Source: Bradyrhizobium sp. CSS354
Lineage (GTDB): Bacteria; Pseudomonadota; Alphaproteobacteria; Rhizobiales; Xanthobacteraceae
Length of the DNA: 64,000 bases
Direction: 5' to 3'
Assembly: GCF_029051725.1 (NCBI RefSeq)
Contig: NZ_JAACFU010000005.1
Location: 372,001-436,000 of the forward strand
Below are positions 54,599-64,000 of this stretch, piece after piece. The notes beneath the pieces were generated by a model. The model saw only the letters and a program-made list of their open reading frames with translations, did no database searches and had not been told where the DNA came from. Every line of letters starts with the position of its first letter. The first letter of the stretch is position 1. The position numbers and the translations under genes are program-made.

Positions 54599-54647
54599 GG
54601 CGCTGAGGACGTTGAGTTGCCGACGTCTTCGGCGCCTGTTTCGTTTT
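54599..54647 (+). terminator. recA terminator
   Basis: GGCGCTGAGGACGT (54599-54612) pairs with ACGTCTTCGGCGCC (54623-54636) over 14 bp with two G-U pairs; TGTTTCGTTTT follows. Confidence 0.85.
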
Positions 54648-54653
54648 GCGTGG

Positions 54654-54686
54654 GGTGATGGGTTTCACTTCGCTCTACCCATCCTA
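54654..54686. repeat. short hairpin repeat (GATGGGT...ACCCATC)
   Basis: GATGGGT and ACCCATC bracket TTCACTTCGCTCT, a short element often seen between Bradyrhizobium genes (from memory). No T-run. Confidence 0.45.
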
Positions 54687-54758
54687 AGAAGCTGAACTGA
54701 CAAACGAGCGGCTGTGGCGATGGGATCGCGAGAGCCGCTCATTGGTCGCGCCCTATTC

Positions 54759-57623
<2,865 letters not shown>

Positions 57624-57707
57624 CATGGGTCCTCGCTTCAGGTCATCTGTCGTCGTCGTGCCCCGCAGGCGCGGGGGTAATCGCATGGCACGTCCGTGCC
57701 ACAAACT

Positions 57708-57792
57708 CGTCATGCCCGGGCTTGTCCCGGGCATCCACGTTCTTGGTGCCGCGCGAAGGCCGTGGATGGCCGGGACAAGCCCGGCCATGACG
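57708..57792. repeat. palindromic intergenic repeat, family 2 copy 2
   Basis: CGTCATGCCCGGGCTTGTCC at the left and GCCGGGACAAGCCCGGCCAT with GACG at the right pair as arms, with CCACG/CGTGG inside. Related to the copy at 33807. Lies between gcvH and gcvP. Confidence 0.85.
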
Positions 57793-57879
57793 TTGTGGAA
57801 ACATCGCGTACACTCTCATGCGGTAGCCCTGCGCCTTCGCGGGGCATGACAGGTGAGTGTGTGGAGATGGCTCGCCTCC

Positions 57880-58248
57880 TCACGCCGTGTGGGCCTTGTA
57901 CGCCGCCTCATCCATGAGGCCGCCGAGCTCGCTCTTGTCGGCAATCTTGATCTTGAAGAACCAGGCCGCGCCTTGCGCATCCGAGTTCACCAGCGCGGGC
58001 TCGGCGGCGAGCGCAGCGTTAGTCTCGAGCACTTCGCCCGTGACGGGCGCGTAGACGTCCGATGCGGCCTTGACCGATTCCACGACGGCGGCGGCTTCCG
58101 CCTTCTTCAGCGTGCGGCCGAGCTTGGGCAATTCGACGAACACGACATCGCCGAGCTGCGATTGCGCGTAGTCGGTGATCCCGACCGTGGCGACATCGCC
58201 GTCGATCGCGAGCCATTCGTGGTCGGAGGTGTAGAGCGTCGTGGTCAT
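57880..58248 (-). CDS. gcvH: glycine cleavage system H protein
   Basis: 122 aa. Lipoyl-domain protein with the attachment lysine in [16 protein letters not shown] (Lys60) and a typical C-terminus ([14 protein letters not shown]). Carries the aminomethyl group between P, T and L proteins. Starts 11 bases after gcvT. Confidence 0.98.
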   Translation of the reverse strand: MTTTLYTSDHEWLAIDGDVATVGITDYAQSQLGDVVFVELPKLGRTLKKAEAAAVVESVKAASDVYAPVTGEVLETNAALAAEPALVNSDAQGAAWFFKIKIADKSELGGLMDEAAYKAHTA

Positions 58249-58259
58249 TTTCTCAGTCC

Positions 58260-59408
58260 TCAGCGTTTGTAGGTGTTTTTCACGAAGGGCATGGCGGCGA
58301 CCTGCACGGCCAGGCGTTGGCCGCGCACCTCGGCGAAGAGCTTTGTGTCGATCGCGCTCGATGCGGTGGGCACATAGCCCATCGCGACCGGCGCATTCAG
58401 GCTCGGGCCGAAGCCGCCCGAGGTGACCTTTCCGATCGGCTCGTGAGACGTAGCGTCCGCAAACAGCAGCGCGCCCTCGCGCACCGGCGCGCGGCCCTCG
58501 GTACGCAGGCCGACGCGGCGGCGGGATGCGCCGTGGTCGAAATGGGCCAGAATCCTTTCCGCGCCGGGAAAGCCGCCGGCGCGCGCGCCGCCAGTGCGGC
58601 GGCTCTTCTGCACCGACCATTCCAGCGCGGCCTCGACCGGCGTGGTCGCGGTATCGATGTCGTGGCCGTAAAGACAGAGCCCGCCCTCGAGCCGCAGGCT
58701 GTCGCGGGCGCCGAGCCCGATCGGCATGACGTCGGGATTGTCCAGCAGGGCCCTGGCGAGCCGTTCGGCATCGCCGGCAGGAACCGAAATCTCGAAGCCG
58801 TCCTCGCCGGTGTAGCCGGAGCGCGAGACGAAGCAGTCGAGGCCGGCAACCCTGTGCGGGCCGGCATCCATGAACTTCATGGCGGGCGCCTCTGCACATA
58901 ATTTCGCCAGCGCCGATTCCGCCTTCGGGCCCTGCAGCGCGATCAGCGCGCGGTCGGCCAGCGAATCGATCATGCAGTCGTCCGAGAGATTCGCGCGCAG
59001 ATGCGCCTCGTCCTCTGCCTTGCAGGCGGCGTTGACGACCAGGAAGAGGTGATCGCCGAAATTGGCGACCATCAGATCATCCAGAATCCCGCCCTCGGCA
59101 TTGGTGAACTGGGCGTAGCGCTGCCGGCCCGGCGCGATCGCCAAGCTATCCTGCGGCACCAGCCGTTCCAGCGCGCGGGCGGCGTCCTCGACCTTGCCCG
59201 ATCTCGGCCTGAGTGCGAGCTGGCCCATGTGGGAGACGTCGAACAGGCCGGCCGCATTGCGGGTATGAAGGTGCTCCTTCAGGACTCCGGCCGGATATTG
59301 CACGGGCATGTCATAGCCCGCGAACGGCACCATCTTGCCGCCGAGCGAGACATGCAGGTCGTAAAGGGGGGTGCGTTTCAGGGAGTCTTTGTCGTCACGC
59401 GCAAGCAT
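58260..59408 (-). CDS. gcvT: aminomethyltransferase, glycine cleavage T protein
   Basis: 382 aa from ATG 59408; an in-frame start at 59468 lies inside the riboswitch and is rejected. Folate-binding motifs [48 protein letters not shown] and [17 protein letters not shown] are intact. Transfers the methylene group to tetrahydrofolate. First gene of the operon, controlled by the upstream riboswitch. Confidence 0.97.
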   Translation of the reverse strand: MLARDDKDSLKRTPLYDLHVSLGGKMVPFAGYDMPVQYPAGVLKEHLHTRNAAGLFDVSHMGQLALRPRSGKVEDAARALERLVPQDSLAIAPGRQRYAQFTNAEGGILDDLMVANFGDHLFLVVNAACKAEDEAHLRANLSDDCMIDSLADRALIALQGPKAESALAKLCAEAPAMKFMDAGPHRVAGLDCFVSRSGYTGEDGFEISVPAGDAERLARALLDNPDVMPIGLGARDSLRLEGGLCLYGHDIDTATTPVEAALEWSVQKSRRTGGARAGGFPGAERILAHFDHGASRRRVGLRTEGRAPVREGALLFADATSHEPIGKVTSGGFGPSLNAPVAMGYVPTASSAIDTKLFAEVRGQRLAVQVAAMPFVKNTYKR

Positions 59409-59462
59409 CGGGGGGCCCTCGGCGGTTCCCCGGGAACGATTTCCCGTGGACACCAGTCGAAG

Positions 59463-59645
59463 CCCCATCTGTCGCTGTGCCTGAGAGTATTATCCCGTCG
59501 GCGGACGCTGTCCGAACCAACCCTTCTAAAAGGTCTTGGCCCGTCGGCGCCTCTTTCCAGATGCTGTCAAAGCCACGCGGTCCTTTTGCCTGAGAGTTTC
59601 CGGGGCGGTTGCTCCTTCGGCGCCGGCACCAGTGCCGGTCTCTCC
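59463..59645 (-). promoter_or_regulatory. tandem glycine riboswitch
   Basis: Reading leftward, aptamer 1 has GGAGAGACCGGCA, GCCGAAGGAGCAACCGCC and CTCTCAGGCAAAAGGACCGC; aptamer 2 has AAGAGGCGCCGACGGG, GCCGACGGGATAATACTCTC and AGGCACAGCGACAGATGGGG. These are the conserved cores of the two-aptamer gcvT riboswitch, ending about 55 bases before gcvT. It should turn the operon on when glycine is high. Confidence 0.93.
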
Positions 59646-59879
59646 CGACGTGGCCGTACGATACAGATGGGTAAAGACCACAGGCCGGCCAAGCCTGTCA
59701 ACGCGGCATCGGCGGCTTTCCAACGGATTGCGCGACTGCGGCAACGCCTTGATCTGTCTGCACAGTTTCTGGACAGCGAAGCTGGCCTTGTCTAAAAGCG
59801 CTTTGACCCGCAGATATCAGCCCAAACTCGCGGTTTGGATGGCTGGAAGGCGGGTGCAAGCACACCCGATTGGATGAAC

Positions 59880-62573
<2,694 letters not shown>

Positions 62574-62577
62574 GCAG

Positions 62578-63804
62578 GTGCGCCCCGTTCCGCGAGGACG
62601 TGGCTCAACTGATCCCAACCTCAGGGATCGCCTCTACGAATTGCTGGAGCACGATCCGCTGGCCTACTCGGTCGGGTCGCGCTTCATCCAGCTGATCATT
62701 GGCGTCATCGTGCTCGACGTCGCCGCGATGATCCTTGCCTCGGTGCCGGAGCTGGACGCGCAATTCGGTGCGCTGTTCGCAGGCATCTCCATCCTCGCCG
62801 TGATCGTGTTTGCGCTGGAATATGCCGCGCGGCTGTGGACGGTGGCGGGCCATACCCAGCGCCCGGCGTCCGCGCTGTCCGACCGGCTCAGTTATGTCTT
62901 CTCCGCACTCGGCATCATCGATCTCCTCGCGTTCCTGCCGGCTGCGGTCGTGCTCGCTACTGGCCGCCATGCGACGCTGGCGGCGCTCGGCGTGCTGCCG
63001 TTCTTCAAGCTGGTGCGCTATTCGCCGGCGATGCGTTCGCTGCTCGCCGCCGTCCATGCCGAGCGACGGGCGCTGATTGGCTGCATCGTCATCCTGATCG
63101 GCGCGGTTCTGACGTTTGCCTCGCTGCTCTACGCCATCGAGCGCGACGTGCAGCCCGACAAGCTCGGCACCATTCCGCAGGCGATGTGGTGGGCGATCGT
63201 GACGCTCGGCACCGTCGGCTACGGCGACGTCGTGCCGGTGACGGCGCTCGGCAAGTTCATTTCCGTCTTCACGATCATCAGCGGATTTGCCATGATCGCG
63301 CTGCCGGTCGCGATCATATCGACGGCCTTTGCGGAAGAGGTGAAGCGGCGCGACTTTGTCGTGACCTGGGGCATGCTGGCGCGGGTGCCGCTGTTCTCGC
63401 ATCTCAGCGCATCCGAGATCGCCGACATCATGCGGCTGCTTCGGGCGCGCACGATCGAGCAGGGCGAGATCCTGGTGCGGCGGGGCGATGCGGCTTCGTC
63501 GATGTATTTCATCACCGCCGGCGAGGTCGAGATCGCGCTGCCGAACCAGCAGGTGCGGCTCGCGGATGGCACCTTCTTCGGGGAGATCGCGCTGCTGCAC
63601 AAAACCAAACGCAGCGGGACGGTGACGGCAACGCGCAAGACCCGGCTGCTGGTGCTCGACGCCCAGGACTTTCACGCCCTGATCGAACGCATGCCGACGC
63701 TCGCCGCGCACGTCCACAAGACCGCGAAGGCGCGGCTGGAGGGCAGCGGTGACCTTGCGGTGGCGGAGCTGGCGCAGGCGGAGCGCGAAGGCACCGACCG
63801 CTGA
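62578..63804 (+). CDS. cyclic-nucleotide-gated potassium channel
   Basis: 408 aa from GTG 62578; no earlier ATG fits. Six membrane segments (about 35-235), pore with selectivity filter TLGTVGYGD and a C-terminal cyclic-nucleotide-binding domain (about 270-385, GEILVRRGDAASSMYFITAG; GTFFGEIALLHKTKRSGTVT). Same layout as the MloK1 channel of Mesorhizobium. The voltage-sensor S4 has few arginines, so gating by ligand is likely. Probably translated from the alaS transcript. Confidence 0.9.
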   Translation: MRPVPRGRGSTDPNLRDRLYELLEHDPLAYSVGSRFIQLIIGVIVLDVAAMILASVPELDAQFGALFAGISILAVIVFALEYAARLWTVAGHTQRPASALSDRLSYVFSALGIIDLLAFLPAAVVLATGRHATLAALGVLPFFKLVRYSPAMRSLLAAVHAERRALIGCIVILIGAVLTFASLLYAIERDVQPDKLGTIPQAMWWAIVTLGTVGYGDVVPVTALGKFISVFTIISGFAMIALPVAIISTAFAEEVKRRDFVVTWGMLARVPLFSHLSASEIADIMRLLRARTIEQGEILVRRGDAASSMYFITAGEVEIALPNQQVRLADGTFFGEIALLHKTKRSGTVTATRKTRLLVLDAQDFHALIERMPTLAAHVHKTAKARLEGSGDLAVAELAQAEREGTDR

Positions 63805-63808
63805 GGGC

Positions 63809-64000
63809 TCAGCCCTTCTTCAGGAAGACGTAGTCGGCCGAATAGGGCGCGCTCTTGAAATCGCCGGCCTTGTCGCAAGAACCATCGAGCTTGCCGCCAT
63901 GGGTGTTGATGCGCTGAACCGTCGTAACGGGTGCGAGGACGCCGCTGCCGCGGTGGGCGGTCACTTCCAGCTTCAGCCAGGGAATATCGGCCGCGGTGGT
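63809..64000 (-). CDS. DUF3455 family protein, 3' end only
   Basis: The frame is open from the right edge leftward and ends at TGA 63809. The visible 63 residues include PWLKLEVTAHRGSGVLAPVT, TTVQRINTHGGKLDGSCDKA and SADYVFLKKG, which match the C-terminus of DUF3455 proteins (usually secreted). Start lies outside the window. Convergent with the channel gene, 4 bases apart. Confidence 0.8.
   Translation of the reverse strand, partial: TTAADIPWLKLEVTAHRGSGVLAPVTTVQRINTHGGKLDGSCDKAGDFKSAPYSADYVFLKKG

Noticed and set aside
59409..59468. Upstream in-frame start for gcvT
   Set aside because: It lies inside the second glycine aptamer; ATG 59408 begins the conserved protein.

Overview
The window is chromosomal, GC-rich alphaproteobacterial DNA, most likely from Bradyrhizobium or a close relative in the Nitrobacteraceae. 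This rests on a flagellar cluster that runs into cckA, CtrA-type promoter boxes, a GAAC-N7-GAAC SOS box at recA, many short conserved Bradyrhizobium-style hypothetical genes, and recurring palindromic intergenic repeats. It is an inference from recognised families, not a database match. No rRNA, tRNA, CRISPR array, transposase or prophage was seen.

Region 1 (1-22 kb) is a flagellar and cell-cycle cluster. It starts with the end of a DUF6468 gene and motE, then a large envelope-associated TPR gene (8184). fliO-fliP are divergent from flgB-flgC-fliE-fliQ-fliR-flhB, and the block ends with cckA, the kinase at the top of the CckA-ChpT-CtrA relay. Three exact TTAA-N7-TTAA boxes lie in front of the TPR gene (two) and flgB (one), so the kinase is encoded beside likely targets of its own pathway. 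The cluster is interrupted by about 7 kb (998-7967) with a giant FecR/VCBS/RTX adhesin, a free FecR protein and a small TPR protein, and again by an MFS exporter gene (12217-13422).

Region 2 (22-34 kb) has a Tim44-like membrane protein, then an accessory block: an allophanate-hydrolase-like amidase converging on an SsuABC/NrtABC-type ABC transporter plus Crp/Fnr regulator operon. Imperfect copies of the Tim44 gene's last codons and terminator lie on both sides of this block, as expected if it was inserted there. Then come a secreted lectin-like protein, a glutathione transferase, an isoprenylcysteine-methyltransferase-like protein and class I fumarase.

Region 3 (34-46 kb) holds the most interesting candidate system. 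A TetR regulator (38310) is divergent from a carotenoid oxygenase operon; a second operon of two membrane proteins lies just beyond. Both operon promoters carry the same paired operator (ATCTTTAC-N3-GTAAAGAT plus a degenerate copy) and the same -35/-10 layout, so TetR probably controls both. Nearby are a Lys-rich histone-H1-like protein, a SET-domain methyltransferase, an MmyB-type regulator with a palindrome in its divergent promoter, a DsbA/FrnE oxidoreductase, a CelD-like acyltransferase and a YeeE/YedE sulfur-transport pair.

Region 4 (46-53 kb) is a run of small secreted or hypothetical genes around a membrane-anchored PQQ dehydrogenase, with two paralogous small exported proteins, a 43-aa lipoprotein, PilZ, HdeA-like, hotdog thioesterase, DUF6894 and DUF2798 proteins, and a strong orphan terminator that may end an unannotated leftward RNA.

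Region 5 (53-64 kb) is core: SOS-controlled recA, the glycine cleavage operon gcvT-gcvH-gcvP behind a tandem glycine riboswitch, alaS, a cyclic-nucleotide-gated potassium channel, and the 3' end of a DUF3455 gene.
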